Position numbers and translations under genes: made by a program. Source: Cylindrospermum sp. NIES-4074 (lineage in GTDB: Bacteria > Cyanobacteriota > Cyanobacteriia > Cyanobacteriales > Nostocaceae). Taken from it: DNA of 64,000 nt. The stretch spans positions 5,171,677 to 5,235,676 of the forward strand of contig AP018269.1 of NCBI GenBank assembly GCA_003994795.1, read 5' to 3'. The stretch's first letter is position 1; each line of letters opens with the position of its first letter. The notes under the pieces were generated by a model, which searched no databases, was not told the origin of the DNA, and was given only the letters and a program-made list of their open reading frames with translations. This document shows positions 34,230 through 42,944 of the stretch, piece after piece.

Positions 34230-36149
34230 ATGGAAGCATCTTTTGAAATCAACCTACAGATGGTGGTTGCTGTCCTGGCAGGGATTAGCGCCCAAGTCTT
34301 AGCTGCGTACCTGAAAGTGCCCAGCATCGTCTTATTATTGCTGTTGGGCATCCTGTTAGGTTCTGACGGTATTGGCCTGTTACACCCGCAGTTGTTAGGC
34401 ACTGGACTGGAAGTAATTGTTGGCCTAGCGACGGCAATAATTTTGTTTGAAGGTGGACTCAACTTGGATCTGCGAGAGTTGGGGAGAGTTTCAGTTAGTT
34501 TGCAATTGCTCGTCACCTTGGGAACGCTGATTACACTGCTAGGCGGTAGCATGGCAGCTCACTGGTTGGGTGAATTTCCCTGGAATATAGCTTTTCTCTA
34601 TGCTTCTATAGTTGTGGTGACAGGCCCAACGGTCGTCGGCCCCCTGCTCAAACAAATCAACGTAGACCGACAAGTAGCAACGCTTTTGGAAGGGGAAGGG
34701 GTTTTAATCGACCCAGTAGGAGCTATCCTTGCCTTTGTCGTCCTGGACACAATTTTAAACGGCGATGCAGACCCCATAAACGCCATCATCGGTTTGGTAA
34801 TGCGTCTGGGTGTTGGTGCAGCAATTGGTGGCGCTGGTGGTTACTTGATGAGTTTGATTTTCAAACGCGCCAATTTTCTCTCATTTGAACTCAAAAACCT
34901 GGTGGTCTTAGCGGTGCTGTGGAGTCTGTTTACCCTAGCGCAGACGATCCGCAGTGAATCAGGAGTCATGACCACAGTAATTGCTGGGGCGGTATTTGCT
35001 AACTCTTCGGTACCAGAAGAACGCCTGTTGCGGAGTTTCAAGAATCAGCTGACAATTCTCAGCGTTTCTGTACTCTTCATCTTGCTAGCAGCTGACCTTT
35101 CCATTGCCAGTGTATTTGCTTTGGGTTGGGGTAGTTTATTCACAGTTTTAGTACTAATGTTCGTCGTTCGCCCGATAAACATTCTTTTATGTACCTGGAA
35201 CAGTAACCTTAACTGGCGCCAGAAACTGTTTTTAAGCTGGGTTGCGCCGAGGGGAATTGTTTCTGCTTCCGTTGCTTCTTTATTTGCGATTTCTCTGACA
35301 CAACGGGGCTTTAACGGTGGTGATGCTATTAAAGCTCTGGTGTTCCTGACAATTATTATGACAGTTGTCTGCCAAGGGTTAACTGCTGGACAGGTTGCTA
35401 AATGGCTGAAAATCACTTCTAAAGATGCAACTGGAGCGGTGATTGTTGGTTGCAATCCCTTGAGTTTGTTGATTGCCCGGTTTTTTCAAGAACGGGGAGA
35501 AGAAGTGGTCATGATTGATACTGACCCAGAATGTTTGGTTCAAGCTGAAGCCCAAAATCTGCGGGTGATTGCTAGCAGTGCGTTGGATGCTGAGGTTTTG
35601 GAAGAGGCAGGAATTGCCTCTATGGGAACTTTCTTGGCGATGACTAGTAATGGTGAGGTAAATTTTGTTTTGGCGCAACGGGCTGCTGAGGAATTTAAGC
35701 CGCCGCGAGTTTTAGCCGTGTTCCCTCGTGATCCTCAAGCGAATAACTCTCTCAATGGCAAAGTTAACCAAGCTTTCGTCTCAGACTTGGCGATTAAAAC
35801 TTGGATTGAGTATTTGAATGATGGACGGGTAAAGCTGGGGACAACGACGTTGAATGAGGAAGAATTTTCTAGCCAACAGGAACACATACAAGAAAAGATG
35901 CGGACTGGAGTATTAGTACCACTATTGTTAGAACGAGAACAACGTCTACAGGTAATGCGAGTTAATCAAGAGTGGGAAATTGGCGATCGCATTATTTACT
36001 TGTTATATGATTCCCGTCCCAACCTCTTAAAACGTCTATCTGGTGCTAACCAGTCCACACCCCTGTCTTTAGAAACCTTACCAGAGGTGGAAGAAGTTCC
36101 CTTGGCGAAATTGTCTCAACTTTCTGCTAGTGAGGTTTCTAGTGGTTGA
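34230..36149 (+). CDS. Na+/H+ (cation:proton) antiporter with C-terminal nucleotide-binding domain
   Basis: The 639-residue protein has about 12 transmembrane helices over residues 5-390, with the CPA family motifs VVVTGPTVVGPLL and EGEGVLIDPVGAI and LSWVAPRGIVSASV. A TrkA-N/RCK-like domain (about 395-520) follows, with GAVIVGCNPLSLLIARFFQERG and VVMIDTDPECL as the nucleotide-binding strand-loop. The rest is a cytoplasmic tail. It probably exports Na+ for pH and salt balance and may be gated by NAD(H). Its 3' end overlaps the converging cytochrome b gene by 34 bp. Confidence 0.92.
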   Translation: MEASFEINLQMVVAVLAGISAQVLAAYLKVPSIVLLLLLGILLGSDGIGLLHPQLLGTGLEVIVGLATAIILFEGGLNLDLRELGRVSVSLQLLVTLGTLITLLGGSMAAHWLGEFPWNIAFLYASIVVVTGPTVVGPLLKQINVDRQVATLLEGEGVLIDPVGAILAFVVLDTILNGDADPINAIIGLVMRLGVGAAIGGAGGYLMSLIFKRANFLSFELKNLVVLAVLWSLFTLAQTIRSESGVMTTVIAGAVFANSSVPEERLLRSFKNQLTILSVSVLFILLAADLSIASVFALGWGSLFTVLVLMFVVRPINILLCTWNSNLNWRQKLFLSWVAPRGIVSASVASLFAISLTQRGFNGGDAIKALVFLTIIMTVVCQGLTAGQVAKWLKITSKDATGAVIVGCNPLSLLIARFFQERGEEVVMIDTDPECLVQAEAQNLRVIASSALDAEVLEEAGIASMGTFLAMTSNGEVNFVLAQRAAEEFKPPRVLAVFPRDPQANNSLNGKVNQAFVSDLAIKTWIEYLNDGRVKLGTTTLNEEEFSSQQEHIQEKMRTGVLVPLLLEREQRLQVMRVNQEWEIGDRIIYLLYDSRPNLLKRLSGANQSTPLSLETLPEVEEVPLAKLSQLSASEVSSG

Positions 36150-36751
36150 ATTGCCTGTTCTTCACTAGGAATTTCTTGCTCTTGCCACAATAAAGCAGAT
36201 AAATTCACCACAGCCAGAATCATGGCAGCAGGCAAAACAATATAACTGTGGATGGCGTAAAGGTGTTGCACAGTCACAGTACTAATGACTCCACCACCAG
36301 TGAGGATGTCTCGCAGTTGGCTACCAATGAAAGGAATAGCGAGTATGTTTCTTAGCTCAATGTTAAAGCGCCAATATCCTTCTTGATCCCAAGTGAGGAG
36401 CATTGCTGTCCAATCTAAGGCGATCGCACTTAGGGTAAACAAAATGCCGCTTATCCATGCAGTCAGCCAACTCTGGCGAAATTGCCGACCTAAAAACATC
36501 ACTACAATCTCAATGAGGGCGATCGCAATTACAGCATTACCCGCAAGATCATGCGCTCTATGGAATAACCAGCCATAAGATACCTGTGTATCAATCATTT
36601 TCAATGACCGATAAGCGCCGCCTGCTGTTGGTGCATAGTAAAAAGACAACAAAACCCCTGTAGAGACATAAATTAAGCACAGGGTAAGAACCACGACAGA
36701 TAATATCGTCGCTAGTCGCCGCAAAATCCGTTCAAATTCGGTGCTTTGCAT
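36116..36751 (-). CDS. Stand-alone cytochrome b N-terminal domain protein
   Basis: The 211-residue protein has four hydrophobic helices. Pairs of candidate heme ligands occur in helix 2 (WLFHRAHDLAG) and helix 4 (VQHLYAIHSYIVLPA), the arrangement of cytochrome b6 and bc1. The glycine pattern of the N-terminal helix (STGVLLSFYYAPT) and GGGVISTVTVQHLY also fit cytochrome b6. It lacks the covalent-heme Cys region typical of PetB. No Rieske or subunit IV gene is adjacent, so its redox partner is unknown. Confidence 0.8.
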   Translation of the reverse strand: MQSTEFERILRRLATILSVVVLTLCLIYVSTGVLLSFYYAPTAGGAYRSLKMIDTQVSYGWLFHRAHDLAGNAVIAIALIEIVVMFLGRQFRQSWLTAWISGILFTLSAIALDWTAMLLTWDQEGYWRFNIELRNILAIPFIGSQLRDILTGGGVISTVTVQHLYAIHSYIVLPAAMILAVVNLSALLWQEQEIPSEEQAIQPLETSLAES

Positions 36752-36839
36752 GGCTGACCTCTTTTTTTAACTAATTGTGTATTTATATTACAATCTTAAC
36801 TAAGAACTATTAAGTTTATTAACTTCTTCCGTTGAATAT

Positions 36840-37535
36840 TTAAGCTAAATATGACACCCAAGCTTTTAAAGGCTCTGGTGAGCCATACCAAATTCCCGGA
36901 CTTCTGGGAGAATGCTTTACACCTTCAAGGACAAGATTTTCGGCTCCATCCAAATGAGCAGCTGCAATAGGTGTGATGCCATCACCCCAGGTGTTGCCTT
37001 GTCCACAGGTTAATTGATAACTACTGTAAGCTAACCAACTCCCGCGCTGCCGTTCCCCAAAGATAGTTTTACCAGCCACACAAACATAACGAACGTTTGG
37101 ATAAAAAGCGCCTGGGTAATTATTTTTGACAAAATCCAAATTCCAGCGAGTCCAGCGTTCTTGGCTAATATGGGGTGTACCTAAGGTGACAAGAGTAGCA
37201 ACTAGAGGGTGAGATCCCCAGAGGAAGGGCTTGACCGCACCCCGTCCCAAATAAGGTTTTTCTCCTAGATAAATCCGAGATATCCAACCCCCGGCAGAGT
37301 GACCAATCAAATTAATTTGAGTAGCGTTATATTGCTGTAAAGTCTGCTTTACTGTGCAATCTAGTTGCTGCACAATCGATGTTACTGGTCTGCCGCCAAA
37401 AGTGGGTATCCAATCACGCCGTCGTAGGGGTACTGTGACTGCGGGAAAACCCAAATCTTGTAGAGATTGTTCTAGTTGGCGGTAAGCGATCGCACTTTCT
37501 AAATAACCAGGTAAAATAACTGTCGGTAACGGCAT
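36840..37535 (-). CDS. Alpha/beta hydrolase, lipase-like
   Basis: The nucleophile elbow GHSAGG (about residue 78) and the N-terminal strand PTVILPGYLES mark an esterase/lipase fold. The catalytic Asp and His probably lie in GDGITPIAAAH and GVKHSPR. From the ATG at 37535 the protein has 231 residues. A frame start at 37589 would add 18 residues without family resemblance. No secretion signal is seen, so it is probably cytoplasmic. Confidence 0.85.
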   Translation of the reverse strand: MPLPTVILPGYLESAIAYRQLEQSLQDLGFPAVTVPLRRRDWIPTFGGRPVTSIVQQLDCTVKQTLQQYNATQINLIGHSAGGWISRIYLGEKPYLGRGAVKPFLWGSHPLVATLVTLGTPHISQERWTRWNLDFVKNNYPGAFYPNVRYVCVAGKTIFGERQRGSWLAYSSYQLTCGQGNTWGDGITPIAAAHLDGAENLVLEGVKHSPRSPGIWYGSPEPLKAWVSYLA

Positions 37536-38010
37536 ATTAGATTTTGGATAAAAGTAGTTAGGATTGGCAATTTGGCTACAAAACCCCAAATATATATAGT
37601 GATATTTTAGAGCTTTATCAGGTAGGACGCAGTTTGAGACTAGGCTGGTATAGTACTTTTGTTTATAATCAATCCATATAACTGGCTAATATTTGGGTAG
37701 TTTTAAAAGCAACTTTAGTGGACGCAGGCATCGCCCCTAATTACAAATAATTTAGCTTTCTAGTTTAATTATGCAAGTCTTAAACATGGTCGGTAGTAAT
37801 TTTAAAAATCCTCGTTAATGAGTGTAAATGTGAAGTATAATCTTACCAGCTTGAGAAAATCTAAACTTAAGAAAACCGCAATTTTCCTGTTTTAAGTGCT
37901 AGCGTAGGAAGTTATTATTTGTTAGAGAGATGCATCTCTAATAATGCAATACAGCCTGAAAGATAAAATTGCTAGTCAACTGCAACCGAGCCGAGTGAAC
38001 GATAACAGCT
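37536..38010. other. Gene-free stretch between divergent genes
   Basis: Promoters of the hydrolase (leftward) and of the TonB-like gene (rightward) must lie here. The sequence is AT-rich, and no RNA gene or larger repeat is seen. Confidence 0.5.
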
Positions 38011-39492
38011 ATGTCTTACGTCTCCCTGCTGAAAAATATACCAGAAATCCTAAGCCAACCAACTGGGATAGCAGCGATAGCTGCTGTTGGTGTCCACGGT
38101 GCTATTGCGTTGATTGTGCCATTGATGCCTGTGGACTCCAGTAAACCCAAGGAAACAGAGGCATCAAAAACAGTCGGGATCATGGAATTGAGCCAAGCAG
38201 ACCAAAATCGTCTGCCACAAACCCTCGACCCGTCCCAAGTAGCCTTACAAAACCAACTTCCCCTACAACAACAACTACCTCCAGGAAGTTTTGGCGGACA
38301 GACAACCGTATTACCCCCGTCAGAACCGCCATTACCTAGCCAGGTAGGAATGTTGGGCATCCCCAAATCAGCTGATAATTATCGCACCTCTTACTTGCCG
38401 AGAGAGCAGCCTTTACCTACGCTTTCCAGAAATGATTTTCGGTTTAACTCTGGTTTTAAAGCCACTAGGAATTTCTCTCCATCAGCTTCTCGTTTTAATG
38501 ACCAAGGCATAAACTTCGCAGACAAGCCTGTGAATATCGACAGCTTGCCACAACAAGCCCAGGCCAATAATAGAAGTCCGGAGAATATACGTCCCGAACC
38601 AGGTGATACTCCCCTCATGACAACACCAGGGGGAACTGCCACTCCACAAACCATACAACCTGGAGATACTGTATCTAACGTTGCTCGACCTGGGCAGTTT
38701 GTAGCTCCTATTGAACAGCCTCCGCAAGATATGGGTAAGTTAGCGTTAGGGCCAAGCTTACCACCAGGCTCAATCAAGAAGTTACCTGAATTACCTTCCT
38801 TCGATAAACCTGAGTCACCCTCGAATACAACGGAAAGCAGACAGGCACTGGCACAGGCCGACTCTTATAGGAATCTGAAAAATACCGTTGAGCAAGAATA
38901 CCCTAACGCCAAACAGCAAGGAGTCATCCGTGAAACCATTTCTACAGAGAAACCTGGGCTAGAAGGTATTGTCTGGGGAGTATTAATGGTAGCTCCTGAT
39001 GGCAAGGTTTTAGATATCAAGTTTCCTGACAGGTCAGTATCTCCTGAACTGCTATCAAAAGCAAGAGAATATTTCAAGGCTAATCCACCTAAAGCTGATA
39101 AGCAGATTAGCTCTTACCCATTCAACCTGCGATTCCAAAATAATACTAGTAAAACTCCAGAGCCAAAGCCCAGCCAGTCAACAGTGATCAAATCACCATC
39201 GACACCAGAAGCTAGTAAAACTCAGCCGACACCTGCATCAGCAACAGTGATCAAATCACCATCGACACCAGAAGCTAATACAACTCAGCCAACACCCGCA
39301 TCAGCAACAGTGATCAAATCACCATCGACACCAGAAGCTAGTAAAATTCAGCCAACACCCGCATCAGCAACAATTATCAAACCTGTGTCTGCTCCAACAG
39401 AGAGCAACAATCAGCCTACACCTTCTGCTGAATCTCCTAACAAACTCACACAAAAGTTACGCGAAGTGAGGGACGCCAAGAGTAAACCCTAA
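38011..39492 (+). CDS. Proline-rich TonB-like membrane-anchored protein
   Basis: The 493-residue protein has one membrane segment near the N-terminus (GIAAIAAVGVHGAIALIVPLM, about residues 18-38). A long low-complexity Pro/Gln/Ser-rich region follows, then a compact domain (about 285-360, GIVWGVLMVAPDGKVLDIKF) resembling a TonB C-terminal domain. A repeated tail completes it. Three in-frame 21-residue repeats (TVIKSPSTPEASKTQPTPAS) occupy about residues 391-453. It may span the periplasm and energise outer-membrane transport. No ExbB/ExbD or receptor genes are adjacent. Confidence 0.7.
   Translation: MSYVSLLKNIPEILSQPTGIAAIAAVGVHGAIALIVPLMPVDSSKPKETEASKTVGIMELSQADQNRLPQTLDPSQVALQNQLPLQQQLPPGSFGGQTTVLPPSEPPLPSQVGMLGIPKSADNYRTSYLPREQPLPTLSRNDFRFNSGFKATRNFSPSASRFNDQGINFADKPVNIDSLPQQAQANNRSPENIRPEPGDTPLMTTPGGTATPQTIQPGDTVSNVARPGQFVAPIEQPPQDMGKLALGPSLPPGSIKKLPELPSFDKPESPSNTTESRQALAQADSYRNLKNTVEQEYPNAKQQGVIRETISTEKPGLEGIVWGVLMVAPDGKVLDIKFPDRSVSPELLSKAREYFKANPPKADKQISSYPFNLRFQNNTSKTPEPKPSQSTVIKSPSTPEASKTQPTPASATVIKSPSTPEANTTQPTPASATVIKSPSTPEASKIQPTPASATIIKPVSAPTESNNQPTPSAESPNKLTQKLREVRDAKSKP
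39181..39369 (+). repeat. Three tandem 63-bp repeats within the TonB-like gene
   Basis: Units at 39181-39243, 39244-39306 and 39307-39369 are nearly identical and in frame (21 codons each). A fourth degenerate unit follows. Repeat number is likely to vary between strains. Confidence 0.85.
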
Positions 39493-39667
39493 TCAAAGAT
39501 AATCAATGATCAAAACCCTTTGCTGGCCCGGAGGGTTTCCTATTTTTCAGGCAAATCTGGTTGCTAATTTACTTTGTACGTAAGCATTCAGCACTTCAGC
39601 AGTCAGCAAAAACTGGTCTTTAGACTGAAATTTAAGGGTTTTGAGTTGGGAAGATTTACACCAAAAT

Positions 39668-39765
39668 AGGACTTACGCTTTCATTATGAGGAAACGTATC
39701 CCTTACGGGAGCCGGAGGCATACCGCAAAGGAATAAGAGTTTTAGAGAGTTATTGCGTAAGTCCC
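39668..39765. mobile_element. MITE-like element with aggacttacgc ends
   Basis: The ends aggacttacgc and gcgtaagtcc are inverted over 98 bp. The interior includes the dispersed palindrome tatcccttacgggagccgga. It is the same family as the element within the tRNA array at 23597. Confidence 0.7.
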
Positions 39766-39855
39766 GCAAAAGCAATTACTATTCACTCTGTCGCAGTGCT
39801 CATAAATTCTTTAAGATTGCTGATGGCTGAATACTTACCTTTGTACAGCAGCATT

Positions 39856-40254
39856 TCACCAGCCTTGTTCAGCTTTCTGGAAAATGTAAGCTGCTACTTC
39901 TACAATCTCCTGAGGGTTCAACTTGTCCTTGAAAGCGGGCATGGCATTTTTGCCGTTTTGCACCTGGTAAATAATCGCCTGGATGGAGTCGCTGTCATAA
40001 TTTTCCAGGTACTTTGACAATGCTTCCTTCTTCAAGGTTTTGTGGTCTATGAGGATGTTACCACCACCTATATGGCAAGAAGCGCAGTTAGAATTAAAGA
40101 TTTTGGCGCCGTTGGGCATTTCGACAGCTAGTGCTGGGTAAATAAAAGTTAATTTAAATATAGCGATCGCCGTCAGCAGAATTAATAAAACTATTCTCAA
40201 AAGATTCTCCTTGCAACAAGCATCCAGCAACTGAAAAACCATCTCCACTGACAT
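39856..40254 (-). CDS. petJ: Cytochrome c6
   Basis: A soluble lumenal electron carrier between cytochrome b6f and photosystem I, alternative to plastocyanin. An N-terminal hydrophobic signal (IVLLILLTAIAIF) is followed by the heme motif CASCH and, near the C-terminus, the axial Met in NAMPAFKDKL. The ending EVAAYIFQKAEQGW is typical of cytochrome c6. The start is uncertain: the frame opens at 40254, but a later start would give a more usual signal peptide. It lies 238 bp downstream of the plastocyanin gene on the same strand. Confidence 0.9.
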   Translation of the reverse strand: MSVEMVFQLLDACCKENLLRIVLLILLTAIAIFKLTFIYPALAVEMPNGAKIFNSNCASCHIGGGNILIDHKTLKKEALSKYLENYDSDSIQAIIYQVQNGKNAMPAFKDKLNPQEIVEVAAYIFQKAEQGW

Positions 40255-40492
40255 CTTCCCACCACTTACCTCTTTGAGAGGCGCTTAATCTCTAGATTAA
40301 GACAAATATGATGAAAATTGGCGGTAATGAGCTTCATCCCCTCTGTCGTCACTGGGCGTTGAGCATCATAGACAGGATGGGACTCGTTACCGCCCCTGAT
40401 CACTCTTGTGTGCCAGTTTTATGAGTATGGCTTGTTACTCAGCGGTATTTTCGCTAAAGAACAAGGAAAATCATCTGGTGTCGAAAGTGCTT

Positions 40493-40912
40493 TTAGCTTT
40501 GGACGGTGATCTTGCCAACCATGCCAGCACCACGATGGGGCGCACAATAGAAGGTGTAATCACCTACAGGTGCATCTGCTGGGAAGGTGGTTGTTTGCTT
40601 TTGACCAGGATTCAGCAATAATTTTGTATGGGACAGGGTTTTGGCTAGACCAGCGTCCTTGGTGGGGTTTTTAGCTTTGTCAAACACCACATTATGGGGG
40701 GGAACTTTGTTGTTTACCCATTCGATTGTATCGCCTGGTTTAATTGTCAAGCTTTTGGGTTGGAATTGTAGTAGTCCTTTATCAGTACCCAGTTTCACTT
40801 GATAAGTTTCAGCAGAGGCGCTGGGGGTAAAAACAGCGAAGCTGCTAACAACTAAAATGACTGTTAACACAGCCAAGGTCAAACGTCGCCAATTTGCTGC
40901 AATCAATTTCAT
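40493..40912 (-). CDS. petE: Plastocyanin
   Basis: A copper protein that carries electrons from cytochrome f to photosystem I in the thylakoid lumen. A signal peptide of about 34 residues ends at SASA. The mature chain has the four copper ligands His39 (in VPPHNVVF), Cys89, His92 and Met97 (in FYCAPHRGAGM). Total length is 139 residues. It lies beside petJ; the two are known to be reciprocally copper-regulated in many cyanobacteria. No regulator is in the window. Confidence 0.97.
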   Translation of the reverse strand: MKLIAANWRRLTLAVLTVILVVSSFAVFTPSASAETYQVKLGTDKGLLQFQPKSLTIKPGDTIEWVNNKVPPHNVVFDKAKNPTKDAGLAKTLSHTKLLLNPGQKQTTTFPADAPVGDYTFYCAPHRGAGMVGKITVQS

Positions 40913-41147
40913 GGCTCTCTCCTAGACAAATAAATTTATTTTCCTTTTCTTATTTTAAATAAGATTGGCGCTAAATATGACAATATGTCGTAGATGCAAT
41001 TTTTTTTAAAGGATTGGCGGCTATCATATAGTAAAAACTTGTGCAATCAGTAATAATTACTAGTTTGCTATATACCCATATATATGTAGTTACCAGAAAA
41101 GAAGTTAAACTGCAAAAAAGCGGATGGCGAACTTTACTCTAGGAAGC

Positions 41148-41633
41148 TCAAAAATTTTCTGCACCCCAACCGGTAGCTTTTTGTGCTGCTGTGAGAATGA
41201 AAGCTGCTAAACTTTCTGCTTGCTGTGACGATAGCAAACTGGAAGGCACTTGACGACACCAATAAGTTTCTTGACTACCATCATAGGTTGTGGGTTGGCG
41301 CATGAAGGCAACAAGAGAGTTAATGCGATCGCGTCGGGGATTAGCACCTTGGAGTCTGTTGAGAGATAGAGACACTTGGGGATCTGGCAAAGTAGAGCCG
41401 CCGACATGACAATTAATGCAGTTGCTTTCAAACAGTTTTTTACCAGCAGACAACTCTTGCGGTGAAAACAGCCGAGTATTGCCTTGTTCATCCATATCTA
41501 GAGCGATCGCCTCAGTAATGTGCAAATATCGGCTGATGTAGGGGTCAATATTGGCAGCTTGAGCTGGTAAGGTAGTGCTGACTACGAAGACAAGCACTAA
41601 AACGAGAAACCGAGCCAAGAATCGATATAGCAT
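41148..41633 (-). CDS. psbV2: Cytochrome c-550-like protein PsbV2
   Basis: The protein has a signal peptide (FLARFLVLVLVFVVSTTLPAQA) and the heme motif CINCH. It is related to PsbV, with a similar RDRINSLVAFMRQPTTYDGS segment. It lacks the PsbV C-terminal His context, having ETYWCRQVPSSLLSSQQAE instead, with an extra Cys. Such PsbV2 proteins occur next to psbV in several cyanobacteria; their role is unsettled. Confidence 0.88.
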   Translation of the reverse strand: MLYRFLARFLVLVLVFVVSTTLPAQAANIDPYISRYLHITEAIALDMDEQGNTRLFSPQELSAGKKLFESNCINCHVGGSTLPDPQVSLSLNRLQGANPRRDRINSLVAFMRQPTTYDGSQETYWCRQVPSSLLSSQQAESLAAFILTAAQKATGWGAENF

Positions 41634-41671
41634 GGGCAGTTTGGGGATTTATTGTCAGCGATACCGAGAAG

Positions 41672-41790
41672 GTTTAAGGGGGTAAGGGTGTAAGGTTGTA
41701 GGAAATGTGGAAGGTTGATAGAGTTCTTGTAGCCAGGCTCCAAATTTATAAATGGAGTTCCCCTGCACTCTTATACCCCTACACCCCTTA
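41672..41790. terminator. Imperfect long inverted repeat between psbV and psbV2
   Basis: The sequence taagggggtaagggtgtaag is imperfectly inverted to ttatacccctacacccctta about 80 bp further on. It could form a long stem and lower read-through from psbV into psbV2. It is a low-complexity repeat type common between genes of this genome. Confidence 0.45.
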
Positions 41791-41810
41791 ATAAGGTTTG
41801 CAGTCAAGAT

Positions 41811-42302
41811 TTAGTAATAAATCTTACCGCCACCCCATTTAATGCCAACGACTTTTGGTTGTAAGAGAACATGACCAGCAATTGCCACCAAGTCATCATC
41901 CGTCAGATTTCGCATTTCTGTGAAAATGTCTGCACTCTTGATGCTGGGATGTACTTCGGAAATCTCCTCTTCACCGTCGTAAGTAGTGGGATTTTTCAGA
42001 TAGTCCACCAAACCTTCTATATTGTTACGGTTGGGTGTTGCCAGTGCCAAGTCTTCTGGAGTGAGTCCCACGTTCTGGTTAGTTTTGGTAACTCCCCCAG
42101 CATGACATTGAGCGCAAGCGTAATTAAATAAAGCTTTGCCTTGCTTCACTTGTTGCAAACTGAGGACGACGGTATCACCTTGAGCATTTAATGGCACTGT
42201 TCTGATAGCTTCATCCAGTTCTAACGCTGTTGCACTACTGACAATCAACTGAAACGTCAGCAAAAAAGTAGCCACAACAACGCCAATTAGTCTTTTAAAC
42301 AT
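41811..42302 (-). CDS. psbV: Photosystem II cytochrome c550
   Basis: PsbV is an extrinsic lumenal subunit that stabilises the oxygen-evolving Mn cluster. A signal peptide (VVVATFLLTFQLIVSSATA) is followed by the heme motif CAQCH. The His ligand is in EVHPSIKSADIF, and the conserved C-terminus is GIKWGGGKIYY. Length of 163 residues is standard. It lies upstream of psbV2 on the same strand. Confidence 0.97.
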   Translation of the reverse strand: MFKRLIGVVVATFLLTFQLIVSSATALELDEAIRTVPLNAQGDTVVLSLQQVKQGKALFNYACAQCHAGGVTKTNQNVGLTPEDLALATPNRNNIEGLVDYLKNPTTYDGEEEISEVHPSIKSADIFTEMRNLTDDDLVAIAGHVLLQPKVVGIKWGGGKIYY

Positions 42303-42434
42303 GTTTCCCCTTAAAGATTTTGACGCTCAACACAGCTAAAACAGCGATGCTCAATCTCCATAGTGCCAATTGCTAATGGCTAATTATTCTGTATTATTAG
42401 TCACTAACGATTAGCCAAAGCCTGAGATAGCCCT

Positions 42435-42656
42435 TCAGGTGATTTTGATATCACCCGCCAAGTCGCTATTACCTTTTGGGTGTGTTTCAGACAATATTTG
42501 GATTTGGCAAAAAATTGCCTTTGCATCCTCTAACCCCAAATGGGTCTTTTGGTGTTTATAGGCAATTAAGAGTTGGTTGCACAGAGAAAACAATTTTCCT
42601 ACAGGAGTGCTGTAGTCTGCTGCTATCTCTGCGATCGCTAGGTTTGCAAAACCCAT
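42435..42656 (-). CDS. Small conserved hypothetical protein
   Basis: The 73-residue protein is mostly helical (MGFANLAIAEIAADYSTPV, KLFSLCNQLLIAYKHQK, LEDAKAIFCQIQILSE). It has no signal or known motif. It lies 133 bp upstream of psbV on the same strand and may share its promoter region. I do not recognise the family. Confidence 0.5.
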   Translation of the reverse strand: MGFANLAIAEIAADYSTPVGKLFSLCNQLLIAYKHQKTHLGLEDAKAIFCQIQILSETHPKGNSDLAGDIKIT

Positions 42657-42751
42657 AATGCTAGTTAACTTATAGATAGAGATTGAGCCGCTCTAATACC
42701 AATATCACGTTAAGAGCGCAATTTGTTGGCGAAAATACGGTTTTGGGGATC

Positions 42752-42930
42752 GGGGGAGTGTGGGGAGTGTGGGGAGTGTGGGGGGTGCGGGGAGTGTGGG
42801 GAGTGTGGGGAGTGTGGGGAGTGTGGGGAGAGGGGGGAGTGTGGGGAGTGTGGGGAAAAGACAGAGAAAAAGTATTTCCCCCCTTCTTCCCCTTCTCCCC
42901 CTCTCCCCCCTCTCCTCTCCCCCACACCCT
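42752..42930. repeat. G-rich 9-bp tandem repeats followed by C-rich tract
   Basis: About ten copies of GGGGAGTGT run from 42752 to 42856, followed by a C-rich tract (42878-42930). Every unit begins with a G4 run, so the plus strand can form G-quadruplexes, and the two halves can also pair. The tract lies just past the end of the minus-strand sugar permease gene. Confidence 0.9.
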
Positions 42931-42944
42931 CTTCCTACTGACAA

